From Sideroxydans sp. (GTDB taxonomy: Bacteria > Pseudomonadota > Gammaproteobacteria > Burkholderiales > Gallionellaceae), in the NCBI GenBank assembly GCA_024636935.1, contig JAGXGC010000012.1:1-64000 (forward strand): a stretch of 64,000 bases of DNA, read 5' to 3'. Positions 24,457-34,050 of this stretch are shown in pieces. Position 1 is the stretch's first letter. Each line of letters opens with the position of its first letter. A model generated the notes under the pieces. That model saw only the letters and a program-made list of their open reading frames with translations, was not told where the DNA came from and ran no database searches. Made by a program: the position numbers and the translations under genes.

Positions 24457-25833
24457 ATGAGTGAACAGACCAGCAACGACATCCCATCGAACGCAGACCA
24501 AAGCGACGTGCAGGAGATTCTGCACAAGGTCATCATCGCCCATCAGCAGGCGCTGGCATTGCTTCATCAAACCGAGACGGCCTACAGTCGTCTAGTACCT
24601 CACCAACTACTCAGCTTATTGCAGGCAAAGAGCATCGTCGACGTCAAACTGGGAGATCAGGTCGAACGCAAGATGACCATCATGTTCTCTGACATCCGCG
24701 ACTTCACTCAGCTGTCTGAATCGATGACGCCGACCGAGAACTTTGAGTTCATCAACTCCTACCTCAGCCAGATGGAACCCGTGATCAGCCGCCACCACGG
24801 CATCATCGACAAATACATCGGTGACGCCATCATGGCGCTGTTCGAAAAGGGTGCGGATGAAGCCGTAAAAGGCGCTATCGACATGCTGGAGCGGCTTGGC
24901 TACTACAACACTGGTCGCGCCCGCGCCGGCTACAAACCCATCCACATCGGCATCGGCCTCAATACCGGCATGGTGATGATCGGCACCGTCGGCGGCATCA
25001 ACCGTATGGACAGCACCGTGATCGGCGACGCCGTCAATCTCGCGGCAAGACTGGAAGACGCGACCAAGACATACAACACCCCGATCCTCATCAGCCACAA
25101 CACACTGTATGACCTGAACGACCCGAGCGCATACCACATCCGCTTCCTCGACCGTATACGCGTCAAAGGAAAATCGCAGCCGCTATCGATTTACGAAGTG
25201 TTCGACAACGATCTGGAGGAACTGCGCACTCTCAAGAATGAGACGCGTAACGTTTTCGAACAGGCAGTCGCCTACTACCACTTAAAAGACATCGACAAAG
25301 CCATCCAATCGTTCAAGCGCTGCATCGAGATCTGCCCAGACGACCTGTGCGCCCACATCTACCTCAAGCGCTGCTACGAATTCGAAGCGACCAACTACCA
25401 CCACGGCACGGGCGAACTCGACATGCTGCAAACCTGGAAAGACGAGTTCAAGAGCGGCATCCCTGAGCTTGACTCCGCGCACCAGTCGCTACTGGAACGA
25501 ATCAACCAGCATGCAACACGCATCAGGCAAAACGAAAGTGACGACTTCCACGACGTCTATGCCTTCCTCAAACAATACTGCGACACCCTGTTCCCGCTGG
25601 AAGAAGCCCAGATGCGCGAACACGAATATCCTTTCGCGGACAGTCACACGCAGGAACACAAGCGCTTCATCGAAAACCATCTCGATCTCGAACGACGCAT
25701 GCAGTCCGGCAGCGAAGATCCACGCTATCTGGCCTACCGAACCGAATTACTCTTACTCGACTGGTTCGCCTCACACGCCACCAGAGCCGATCGCCACTTT
25801 GCCCGCCACCTGCACCAAAACAACGGCCAGTAA
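24457..25833 (+). CDS. Class III nucleotidyl cyclase with C-terminal hemerythrin domain
   Basis: MTIMFSDIRDFTQLSE, DKYIGDAIMALF, RMDSTVIGDAVNLAARLE (cyclase); TPR-like linker; C-terminal AHQSLLERIN..HTQEHKRF..HATRAD (hemerythrin-like). Confidence 0.9.
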   Translation: MSEQTSNDIPSNADQSDVQEILHKVIIAHQQALALLHQTETAYSRLVPHQLLSLLQAKSIVDVKLGDQVERKMTIMFSDIRDFTQLSESMTPTENFEFINSYLSQMEPVISRHHGIIDKYIGDAIMALFEKGADEAVKGAIDMLERLGYYNTGRARAGYKPIHIGIGLNTGMVMIGTVGGINRMDSTVIGDAVNLAARLEDATKTYNTPILISHNTLYDLNDPSAYHIRFLDRIRVKGKSQPLSIYEVFDNDLEELRTLKNETRNVFEQAVAYYHLKDIDKAIQSFKRCIEICPDDLCAHIYLKRCYEFEATNYHHGTGELDMLQTWKDEFKSGIPELDSAHQSLLERINQHATRIRQNESDDFHDVYAFLKQYCDTLFPLEEAQMREHEYPFADSHTQEHKRFIENHLDLERRMQSGSEDPRYLAYRTELLLLDWFASHATRADRHFARHLHQNNGQ

Positions 25834-25866
25834 TCCCTGTTACAATGCGGGCGCTTGAAAGCACCC

Positions 25867-26235
25867 GGGGGCGACTTGGCTTCGACGTGGGTTTCAAAGC
25901 AGCGCAGGGCATACCGAGGACCCGCTACCTCGTAAATAAGCTGGAAAACCAATAGTCGCAAACGACGAAAAGTACGCTCTAGCCGCTTAAGGTTAGACCT
26001 CACACCCTGCTGTCCGTGGAGGGGCTCGATACCGAAAGGTTGAGATGAGTTGAGGACATTTACACGGAATCGTGTCGTGCAGGGTCACTTTGTACGAAGC
26101 TAAAACTAAGGTGACTCGTCCATTAGCAGCCTGTCGGTTGGCGTCTAACGGATAAAATTAAATAACTAGACTAAGTATGTAGAACTGTCTGTAGAGGGCT
26201 TGCGGACGGGGGTTCAATTCCCCCCGCCTCCACCA
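25867..26235 (+). ncRNA. ssrA: tmRNA (ssrA)
   Basis: GGGGGCGACTTGGCTTCGACGTGGG...; tag ORF gca aac gac gaa aag tac gct cta gcc gct taa = ANDEKYALAA* (25958-25990); 3' GGTTCAATTCCCCCCGCCTCCACCA. Confidence 0.96.
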
Positions 26236-26561
26236 ACAAATAAAAATGGCTACCCGCAAGGGTGGCCATTTTTATTTGTTGCATAGATGCTGAGCGGGAA
26301 TTGAATCAGCGTCCGGTACGGACGGGGGGCGAAGGGCGTTAAACAAACAGCACCTGCGTGCTGTTTGTAGCCCGAAGCGGCCTTCGCATGCAGGCGAAGG
26401 CGCGGCCTGCAAGGCCAATTTCCGCTCAACCGTTTTCCAATGGAATGATGTTATCGAGGATGCAACTCGACAACCGACCAATTCCCACTCCACAAAAACC
26501 ACTCCCCATAAATTCACTTTATTGTTTTGTATCACGGGTTCAATTCCCCCCGCCTCTACCA
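26210..26561. repeat. Direct repeat of the tmRNA 3' end (26210-26235 and 26536-26561), att-like scar
   Basis: gggttcaattccccccgcctccacca vs gggttcaattccccccgcctctacca: 25/26 identical. Confidence 0.85.
26238..26279 (+). terminator. Terminator of ssrA
   Basis: aaataaaaatggc-tacccgcaaggg-tggccatttttattt hairpin with T-rich 3' arm. Confidence 0.85.
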
Positions 26562-26639
26562 AACTCAGCATTGCTGCAACTTTATTGAAGCCTCAGCCCG
26601 ATGTCGGTATAGTCGCCAGAACTTACTCAGGGCAAGCAC

Positions 26640-28427
26640 ATGGGCGCACAAGACGTTCCTAATCACAAACTCAAACTGACCGAACTGCTCGACATGCTCG
26701 TCACAGATGGCATGGTGGACAAGGCTGAAGCAGATGTACTCGTCGCTGAGCGCCGTGCCCAGCGCAATGATCACCATCCATTGGTAGTCATCGCGGAAAA
26801 AAGCTGGAAATCGTTACTGCCGCCAAATCGCACCCTGACTCTGGAAACCCTGACCGAATGGCTAGCAGCCAAGGCCGAGTTGGAGTATTTCCACATCGAC
26901 CCGCTTAAGATCGATTTCTCCAATCTAACCGAGTTGATGTCCATTGATTACGCAAATCGCTTCTCCATCATGCCTATACGCATCGATGGCGGCGATCTGG
27001 TGGTGGCCACGGCCGAGCCTTGGCTGCGCGACTGGGAAGTCGTATTGCGCCAAACTTCACGCAAGAACATTCGCCGCGTAGTCGCCTCACCACTGGATAT
27101 CAAACGCTATCTGGTCGAGTTCTACAATCTGGCGCGCTCTGTTAAAAGCGCGACACACACCAACACCTCGTCCGGCAATCTCGCCTCATTCGAACAACTG
27201 GTCGAACTGGGCAAGAGCAACAAACAGTTCGATGCCAACGACCAGCATATCGTGCACATCGTGGATTGGCTCTGGCAGTACGCCTTCGACCAGCGCGCCT
27301 CGGACATCCACATCGAACCCCGCCGCGAATCTGGCATCGTGCGTTTCCGTATCGATGGCGTGCTGCATCAGGTTCACCAATTACCGATGTCGGTCGTGGC
27401 GGCGATGACCAGTCGCATCAAACTGCTGGGCCGCATGGATCTGATGGAAAAGCGTCGCCCACAGGATGGTCGCATCAAGACACGCACCGAAGAAGGGCAA
27501 GAGATAGAGCTACGCTTGTCCACCCTGCCCACGGCCTTCGGCGAGAAACTGGTGATGCGTATCTTCGATCCCGAAGTGTTGGTACGTGATTTTGCCGAAC
27601 TTGGTTTCTCCGAAGATGACCGTACCCGCTGGGAAAATATGACCGGCAGACCGAACGGCATCATCCTGGTCACTGGTCCTACCGGATCCGGCAAGACCAC
27701 CACGTTGTATTCGACACTGAAGCATCTGGCCACACCGGAAGTTAACGTTTGTACACTGGAAGATCCAATCGAGATGGTGGAGCCCGCCTTCAACCAAATG
27801 CAGGTGCAGCCTGATATCGGACTGAATTTTGCCGATGGTGTGCGCGCCCTGATGCGACAGGATCCGGACATCATCATGGTGGGTGAGATACGCGATCTGG
27901 AAACGGCTGACATGGCGATCCAAGCGGCACTAACCGGTCACCTAGTGCTATCGACATTGCACACCAACGACGCCCCTTCCGCGATCACACGCCTGCTCGA
28001 CCTTGGTGTACCGCCATATCTGCTCAATGCCACACTGCTCGGCATCATGGCGCAACGTCTGGTGCGCACGCTGTGCCCGCATTGCAAGCAGCCTCATCCT
28101 GCCAGCGATGCCGACCATGCCCTATGGGACAGCCTCGTTGCCCCATGGAAAGCGGCACGCCCTGCACAATTGCAACGCCCGCAAGGTTGCCTAGAATGCC
28201 GTATGACCGGCTACTCAGGTCGCATCGGCATCTATGAGATATTGCTCATGTCGCCCGAATTGCGCAAACTCATCACCAGCGAGACTGATATTGCAGCTTT
28301 GCGCGATCAAGCCGGACGCGAAGGCATGAAACCGCTGCGTATCTCGGGAGCACAAAAGATCGCCAATGGCACGACGACAATGGAAGAAGTGCTCAAAAGT
28401 GCACCACCAGCCGAACAGAATAGATAA
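26640..28427 (+). CDS. GspE/PulE/PilB-family secretion or pilus assembly ATPase
   Basis: VTGPTGSGKTTTLYSTL, CTLEDPIEM, MRQDPDIIMVGEIRDLETADMAIQAALTGHLVLSTLHTND. Confidence 0.92.
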   Translation: MGAQDVPNHKLKLTELLDMLVTDGMVDKAEADVLVAERRAQRNDHHPLVVIAEKSWKSLLPPNRTLTLETLTEWLAAKAELEYFHIDPLKIDFSNLTELMSIDYANRFSIMPIRIDGGDLVVATAEPWLRDWEVVLRQTSRKNIRRVVASPLDIKRYLVEFYNLARSVKSATHTNTSSGNLASFEQLVELGKSNKQFDANDQHIVHIVDWLWQYAFDQRASDIHIEPRRESGIVRFRIDGVLHQVHQLPMSVVAAMTSRIKLLGRMDLMEKRRPQDGRIKTRTEEGQEIELRLSTLPTAFGEKLVMRIFDPEVLVRDFAELGFSEDDRTRWENMTGRPNGIILVTGPTGSGKTTTLYSTLKHLATPEVNVCTLEDPIEMVEPAFNQMQVQPDIGLNFADGVRALMRQDPDIIMVGEIRDLETADMAIQAALTGHLVLSTLHTNDAPSAITRLLDLGVPPYLLNATLLGIMAQRLVRTLCPHCKQPHPASDADHALWDSLVAPWKAARPAQLQRPQGCLECRMTGYSGRIGIYEILLMSPELRKLITSETDIAALRDQAGREGMKPLRISGAQKIANGTTTMEEVLKSAPPAEQNR

Positions 28428-28443
28428 CAAGGGGAGTAGAGAA

Positions 28444-29349
28444 ATGAGTATTTTGCAAAATCTTAACCAGCAACACGCCATCGAGAACCACGTACAACTG
28501 CGCGAGATCGCAGACGGTGTAATCATTGCCGAAGTCTCCAATCAATATGCGTTGGCCAACATCGCACTGCAAGGCGCGCATATCGCCACTTTCCAGCCAC
28601 GCGGCGAAGAACCGGTGCTATGGCTGTCGCCCAACGCCAAGTTCGCACCCGGGAAATCCATACGTGGCGGCGTGCCTATCTGCTGGCCATGGTTCGGCCC
28701 GCACCAGACCGACAGCAGCCTGCCCGGACATGGCTATGCCCGCACCGTACCCTGGGAATTACTGGAGACTAAAGCTAATCCGGAGGGTTCCACCAGCTTG
28801 CGTTTCGGTTTGATCGAAAACGACACGACCCGTGCCCAATGGCCGCACGCTTGCTCCGTCCAACTAGAAGTTACTGTCAGCAAATCGCTGCGCGTCGAAC
28901 TGGTCACCACCAACACCGGCGATGCCGCCTTCGAACTGGGTGAGGCACTGCACACCTACTTCCAGATCAGCGATGTCGATAACATGACTATCCGCGGATT
29001 GGAAGACTGCGAATATCTGGACAAGGTGCAAGATTTTTCACGCCTCACCCAACACGACGGCATCGTCATCGAAAGTGAAGTGGATCGTGTGTATGTGAAC
29101 ACCGAGGCTGATTGCGTGATCGAGGATAAAGGTCTGAAACGTGCCATTCGCATCGCCAAGCAGGGAAGCAAATCCACTGTGGTGTGGAATCCTTGGCAAG
29201 AGAAAGCAGAGAAGATGGGCGACTTCGGCCCCAAGCTGCACCGCGATATGGTGTGCGTGGAAAGCGGCAACGCGCTGGAGAACGTGGTCACCCTGCAACC
29301 GGGCGAGTCGCATCGTCTGGTCGCGGAGTACAGCGTCGAAAAACTGTAA
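28444..29349 (+). CDS. D-hexose-6-phosphate mutarotase (YeaD-like)
   Basis: GGVPICWPWFGPH, LHTYFQISDV, VVWNPWQEKAEKMGDFG, CVESGNA. Confidence 0.9.
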   Translation: MSILQNLNQQHAIENHVQLREIADGVIIAEVSNQYALANIALQGAHIATFQPRGEEPVLWLSPNAKFAPGKSIRGGVPICWPWFGPHQTDSSLPGHGYARTVPWELLETKANPEGSTSLRFGLIENDTTRAQWPHACSVQLEVTVSKSLRVELVTTNTGDAAFELGEALHTYFQISDVDNMTIRGLEDCEYLDKVQDFSRLTQHDGIVIESEVDRVYVNTEADCVIEDKGLKRAIRIAKQGSKSTVVWNPWQEKAEKMGDFGPKLHRDMVCVESGNALENVVTLQPGESHRLVAEYSVEKL

Positions 29350-29368
29350 CGCTCAGGCCGCACAAAAC

Positions 29369-29397
29369 AAAAGAGCCGCTTCTCAGCGGCTCTTTTT
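29369..29397. terminator. Bidirectional terminator between mutarotase and efp
   Basis: aaaagagccgct-tctc-agcggctcttttt. Confidence 0.85.
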
Positions 29398-29418
29398 CAT
29401 TGCATCAACGAAGCAGAC

Positions 29419-29985
29419 TTAGTTAGCGCGCTTCTTGAACTCGTTGCTGCGGGTATCGATCTCGATCTTGTCGCCGATCTCGATGAATGCTGCCACTGGC
29501 AGCTCGAAGCCGGAGCCAACCAACTTGGCAGGCTTCATCACCTTGCCGGAAGTGTCGCCGCGCACGGCTGGCTCTGTGTATTCAACTTCGCGCACGATGG
29601 TGTTTGGCAGTTCGACAGAGATAGCCTTGCCTTCGTAGAAGGTCACTTCGCACTTATCTTCCATGCCGTCAGTCAGATAGTTCACTGCGTCGCCGAGGTT
29701 CTCTTCTTCGACTTCGTACTGGTTGTACTCTTCATCCATGAACACATACATCGGATCGGCGTAGTAGGAATAAGTACAGTCTTTCTTGTCGAGGATGATC
29801 TGCTCGAACTTGTCGTCCGCAGCGTACACCGTCTCTTTTCCGGAACCGCTAAGCAATCCCTTCATCTTCATCTTCACCACAGAACCGTTACGACCCGAAC
29901 GGCTATATTCGGCCTTCAGAATGACCATCGGCTCGCCGCTGACATCGATCACGTTACCTGCGCGGAGTTCTTGTGCTGTTTTCAT
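29419..29985 (-). CDS. efp: Elongation factor P (arginine-type modification loop)
   Basis: [13 protein letters not shown]; loop [15 protein letters not shown] carries Arg at the modification position. Confidence 0.96.
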   Translation of the reverse strand: MKTAQELRAGNVIDVSGEPMVILKAEYSRSGRNGSVVKMKMKGLLSGSGKETVYAADDKFEQIILDKKDCTYSYYADPMYVFMDEEYNQYEVEEENLGDAVNYLTDGMEDKCEVTFYEGKAISVELPNTIVREVEYTEPAVRGDTSGKVMKPAKLVGSGFELPVAAFIEIGDKIEIDTRSNEFKKRAN

Positions 29986-30017
29986 GTTTACTGCCCTCAA
30001 AATTTAAGGCGCGGATT

Positions 30018-31166
30018 CTATGCAACTTGATGGGAAAAATCCAGCAAATTCAATGCGAGATTATTCCCTGATAGCTGCTCAGCCCATGCCAGGCCGTGTT
30101 TATCGATCTGATCGCGCTGGTCGTCGAATCGGCCCCACGCACCTGCGATATCCGCCCCGCCGTTCCAAGCCAGCCATAGGTCACGCACCGCCGATGCAAC
30201 CTCTTCCGGCAAACCATCGGCATAACGCACCTGCAAAGCGGCCAGCTTTTCCTGATGCACACCGTCGTGTTGCGGATAAATCTGCCAGATAAAAGGCTTG
30301 CCCGCCCATTGCGCCCGTACGCAAGAATCCTCACCGCGCACGAAATTGACGTCACATGCCCAAAGTAGCTCGTCGTAGAGCGACTGCTCAACGAAGGGCA
30401 ACACATGCACGCGCAGATTTCCGCGCTGCCAGACATCGCCCGCTTTGCCAAACTGCTGCTCGAAGTATCGGACCACCTGTGGCAATGCGCGCCCTTCCGG
30501 CAACAGGCAAGTCACTGGCTGTGCGCCCTGCTCCCACGTGCGCAACAACTCATGCATGGCTTCGTTCTCATAGCTGAACAGCGAAACGCGCAGCTCGTTC
30601 GCTGCTCGCGGTGGCACATTCAGTGATTGCCAATAACTCGACTGCGCTTCCTCATCCTGCTGGAATACATCCCGACGTGCCAACAGATCGTGTTCGATCA
30701 ATAAGCCGCCCGTCTTTGGTGTGAATCCCGGAAAGAAGAAATACTTGGTCAAAGCTAGCTGCGGATGCGGCGAAGGAAGCTGGTGATGTGTCTCCACCCA
30801 ATCCTCCGCGCTGAGATATTCCAGATTAAGCCAGACAGGTTTGGCCTTACGTGCTGCCATCGCTGCGATATAGCTTTCCGGTAGTTTGCAGGCGAACGCC
30901 CCAATCACCAGATCAGCCGGCTCGACCAAAGGCATCGCGTCCTCCCACAAGCGAATCTCCACACTACGGCACATTTGTGCAGGCAAGTCCGCATCCAATT
31001 CCGGCAGCATATTGCCGAAGCTATGCAGATTATCCACCCATAGCCGAACTGTGAATCCATGCTCATGCGCCAACTGCCGTGCCAAGCGCCAGCAAACGCC
31101 GATGTCGCCGAAGTTATCGACTACAGTGCAGAAGATGTCGCAACCGCGAGGCAAGCTCACCCCCAT
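30018..31166 (-). CDS. earP: EF-P arginine rhamnosyltransferase EarP (DUF2331)
   Basis: DIFCTVVDNFGDIGVCWRLARQL; FSYEN; FVRGEDSCVRAQWAGKPFIWQIYPQ; adjacent to efp. Confidence 0.94.
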   Translation of the reverse strand: MGVSLPRGCDIFCTVVDNFGDIGVCWRLARQLAHEHGFTVRLWVDNLHSFGNMLPELDADLPAQMCRSVEIRLWEDAMPLVEPADLVIGAFACKLPESYIAAMAARKAKPVWLNLEYLSAEDWVETHHQLPSPHPQLALTKYFFFPGFTPKTGGLLIEHDLLARRDVFQQDEEAQSSYWQSLNVPPRAANELRVSLFSYENEAMHELLRTWEQGAQPVTCLLPEGRALPQVVRYFEQQFGKAGDVWQRGNLRVHVLPFVEQSLYDELLWACDVNFVRGEDSCVRAQWAGKPFIWQIYPQHDGVHQEKLAALQVRYADGLPEEVASAVRDLWLAWNGGADIAGAWGRFDDQRDQIDKHGLAWAEQLSGNNLALNLLDFSHQVA

Positions 31167-31168
31167 CG

Positions 31169-32014
31169 TTATGCCGCCTGCTGCTCCAACACGAACCTAG
31201 CGCCCGCATCCTGCCCCAGCAACGCCACCAGCTTAGGCATCACTTCCTGCAAAGTGGCGTGCAAGGTCCATGGCGGATTGAGTACGAACATGCCACTGCC
31301 GTGCATGCCGAAACCGTCTTCGGACGGCGTCTGCACATGCAATGCGACATGCAGCCAACTCTTTACCGGCAGACGCTTGAGCTTGTCCGGCAAGCGCTCG
31401 GCTTCTTCACGTTGCAAGCATGGATACCACACGGCATACGTACCGTTGGCAAAGCGCTTCAAGCCTTCCTGCAAAGCATCGACTACACGCTTGTAATCTT
31501 GCTTCTCTTCGTAAGGTGGATCGATCAACACCAACGCGCGGCGTGGTGGTGGTGGTAACAAGGCCTTAAGTGCGGCGAATCCATCACTCTTCTGCACCAT
31601 CACTTGTTTATCGTGAGCAATGAAGTTCTCCATCAATATCTCGTAATCGGACGGATGCAATTCAAACAAACGCAGCCTGTCTTGCTCGCGCAGCAACATC
31701 TGAGACACCAACGGCGAACCGGGATAGAGCTTCAGCTTATCTTCAGGGTTGATTTTCTTCACCAGTGCGACGTATTCAGCAAGTGATGGCGGCAAGCCCT
31801 TTGCATCCCACAGTCGGGCGATACCACTCTCGTATTCAGCGTTCTTCGCCGCATAACCCTTCTGCAACTCGTAGCAGCCTGCTCCAGCATGGGTATCGAT
31901 GACCCAGAAAGGTTTGTCCTTCTGTGCCAGATACTGCAGCAACTGCATTTGCACAAAATGTTTCAGCACGTCGGCATGATTGCCGGCATGGAAGGCGTGG
32001 CGATAACTCAGCAT
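31169..32014 (-). CDS. rlmJ: 23S rRNA (adenine(2030)-N(6))-methyltransferase RlmJ
   Basis: MLSYRHAFHAGNHADVLKH; LIDPPYEEKQDYKRV. Confidence 0.94.
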   Translation of the reverse strand: MLSYRHAFHAGNHADVLKHFVQMQLLQYLAQKDKPFWVIDTHAGAGCYELQKGYAAKNAEYESGIARLWDAKGLPPSLAEYVALVKKINPEDKLKLYPGSPLVSQMLLREQDRLRLFELHPSDYEILMENFIAHDKQVMVQKSDGFAALKALLPPPPRRALVLIDPPYEEKQDYKRVVDALQEGLKRFANGTYAVWYPCLQREEAERLPDKLKRLPVKSWLHVALHVQTPSEDGFGMHGSGMFVLNPPWTLHATLQEVMPKLVALLGQDAGARFVLEQQAA

Positions 32015-32027
32015 GGAAGCTCCTGCA

Positions 32028-33995
32028 TTAGAACAGCCTGTCTACCAAAGGTAGCAAATGAAATGCGCCTGCGGCGCTGATGTGATTATTATCACTGTAT
32101 AGATAATCGTTCCCAAACTTTGTCGCGCAAGAACCGGACTGGCAGAGTATCTCTCCCGGTGTAGCCAAACTCAGGTTCGGATTCTCTGCAGCCAGCCTGC
32201 CGACCATCTCTGTCATGAATCGTCCCTGAGCACGATATTCATCTAGCGGGACCTCATACCCGTCGGCCAACTGCTGGATGACGAGCGGCAAAGTAGGTAC
32301 ATCAAGCATGACTACGACCGCGATGCCACGTCGCTCAAAGAATTCCACTGTCCTGCCGAAAGCGCGCGCCATCACGTGCTGGCTCTGCTGCGCATCCAAC
32401 GATTCATCCCTGCTGTCCGAGAGCAGCATCGAAGGACGCTGCAAAACACCCTTGATACGGTTGCCTTCTGCATACATATTCCAATGGGCGACCAAATAAA
32501 CCTTTCTGATATCCCCGAAATTGTCGAGCAATCCGCCAAGTTTCCGTTCTAGGTCAGCTTCGCACATGTCCCGATTCACATCGATCGAATGCACACCAAG
32601 TATCGGAGGACATCCCGGCAGACTCGAATAGATACCGGCCTGATGATGCTTGCTCGCCACGACATCAAATACCGGCGCCCATGCGAAAGCATGTGAATCA
32701 CCGATGAGCAGGAACTTGGCTTCTACGCCCACCTCGCCGATCACCGCGCAACTGCTCAGACCGCCAGAAGTACCGGTAGGCAATCCGCAGGCGCGCCAGG
32801 GATTCTTATCTACGCCAGCCGCCTTATACAGATCGAAATCTTGCAAGTTCTGCCGCACCTTCACCCAAGTAGGGAAGCGCTCTTCCATACCACCCTTGCC
32901 ATAGATGTACCCACCTGCGGCGATGACGAAGACTGCGAACGCCAGTGTCGCCAGCCCCGCTTGCCTCGCGGAATAGCGATCCTTGTTTCGATGCAGTGGC
33001 GCTTCGATGAATCGCCAAGCCGGATATGCCACGGCAAATGTCCCCACAATCAACAACGGCAATTGCAGCAACTGGGGGATCTCCCATTGCAGGTTGCGCA
33101 GCAGCACCAGCAGCGGCCAGTGCCAGAGATAAAGTGAATACGAGAGCGCACCGGCGAATACCAGCTGCTTGCCGCTGAGCACCGCGCCAACACGGGTGCC
33201 GTGACTGGACAGGATCAGCGCGGCCGTGGCAAAACACGACACCGCGACCCAAACACCGGCATACGGGATGCGCTCGTCGAGGAAGAGGAAAGTCAGCAGG
33301 ATAGACAGGATGGCCACGACAGAGAACCATTCGTTACGAGCGAAGCGCTGCCTGATGTCATCCGATACCTGGGCGGCCATCGCGCCGATCATGAATTCCC
33401 ATATACGTCCCGGGAACGAAAAGAAACTGGAGATATGATCTTGCTGGATGACCCAGACCTTCCATGCCACCGAGAAGACAAACAGCATGCCGAAAACCAT
33501 CCATCGCCGGTACCTGAAACGCCACAACATGACCAATAGCAGCGGGAAGAACAGATAGAACTGCTCTTCGATGGATAGTGACCAAGTGTGCAGCAGCGGC
33601 TTGACCTCACGCGACAGATCGAAATATCCCTGCTGCCGGGCAAACACCAAATTGGTCAGATACACCGCGGTGAACTGCAGGCTCTTGCCAAACTGACTAA
33701 AGTCATAGGGCAGCAGCAGGAAGTAACCGATCACGATGGTCGCAACGATCATCGCAAACAGGTTAGGCAACAGGCGGATCACGCGATTCTTGTAGAACCC
33801 TGCGAGGGTGAACCTACCGGCGCGGTGTTCCCTGACGATAAGCTGGGTAATGACATAACCCGATATCACAAAGAACATATCGACACCGGCATATCCCCCC
33901 GGCAAGGGCACTCCACCGAAATGGAACAACATAACGGCAAGGATGGAAATCCCTCGTAAGCCCTGTATCTCGAAACTGTACTGCTGTTGCTTCAT
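32028..33995 (-). CDS. Acyltransferase 3 (OafA/YrhL-type) with C-terminal SGNH domain
   Basis: EIQGLRGISILAVMLFHF, multiple TMs, SLSIEEQFYLFFPLLL; C-terminal IGDSHAFAW and DNNHIS. Confidence 0.92.
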   Translation of the reverse strand: MKQQQYSFEIQGLRGISILAVMLFHFGGVPLPGGYAGVDMFFVISGYVITQLIVREHRAGRFTLAGFYKNRVIRLLPNLFAMIVATIVIGYFLLLPYDFSQFGKSLQFTAVYLTNLVFARQQGYFDLSREVKPLLHTWSLSIEEQFYLFFPLLLVMLWRFRYRRWMVFGMLFVFSVAWKVWVIQQDHISSFFSFPGRIWEFMIGAMAAQVSDDIRQRFARNEWFSVVAILSILLTFLFLDERIPYAGVWVAVSCFATAALILSSHGTRVGAVLSGKQLVFAGALSYSLYLWHWPLLVLLRNLQWEIPQLLQLPLLIVGTFAVAYPAWRFIEAPLHRNKDRYSARQAGLATLAFAVFVIAAGGYIYGKGGMEERFPTWVKVRQNLQDFDLYKAAGVDKNPWRACGLPTGTSGGLSSCAVIGEVGVEAKFLLIGDSHAFAWAPVFDVVASKHHQAGIYSSLPGCPPILGVHSIDVNRDMCEADLERKLGGLLDNFGDIRKVYLVAHWNMYAEGNRIKGVLQRPSMLLSDSRDESLDAQQSQHVMARAFGRTVEFFERRGIAVVVMLDVPTLPLVIQQLADGYEVPLDEYRAQGRFMTEMVGRLAAENPNLSLATPGEILCQSGSCATKFGNDYLYSDNNHISAAGAFHLLPLVDRLF

Positions 33996-34050
33996 TCACT
34001 CGCTCCAGTATTCAAACTATATTCTTCGATGCGCACGGATGACATACCCA

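Noticed and set aside
26272-26571. 99-aa ORF MLSLVEAGGIEPV... downstream of ssrA
   Set aside because: Its start reads through the duplicated tmRNA 3' end (AGGIEP signature of RNA-gene read-through); not a credible protein.
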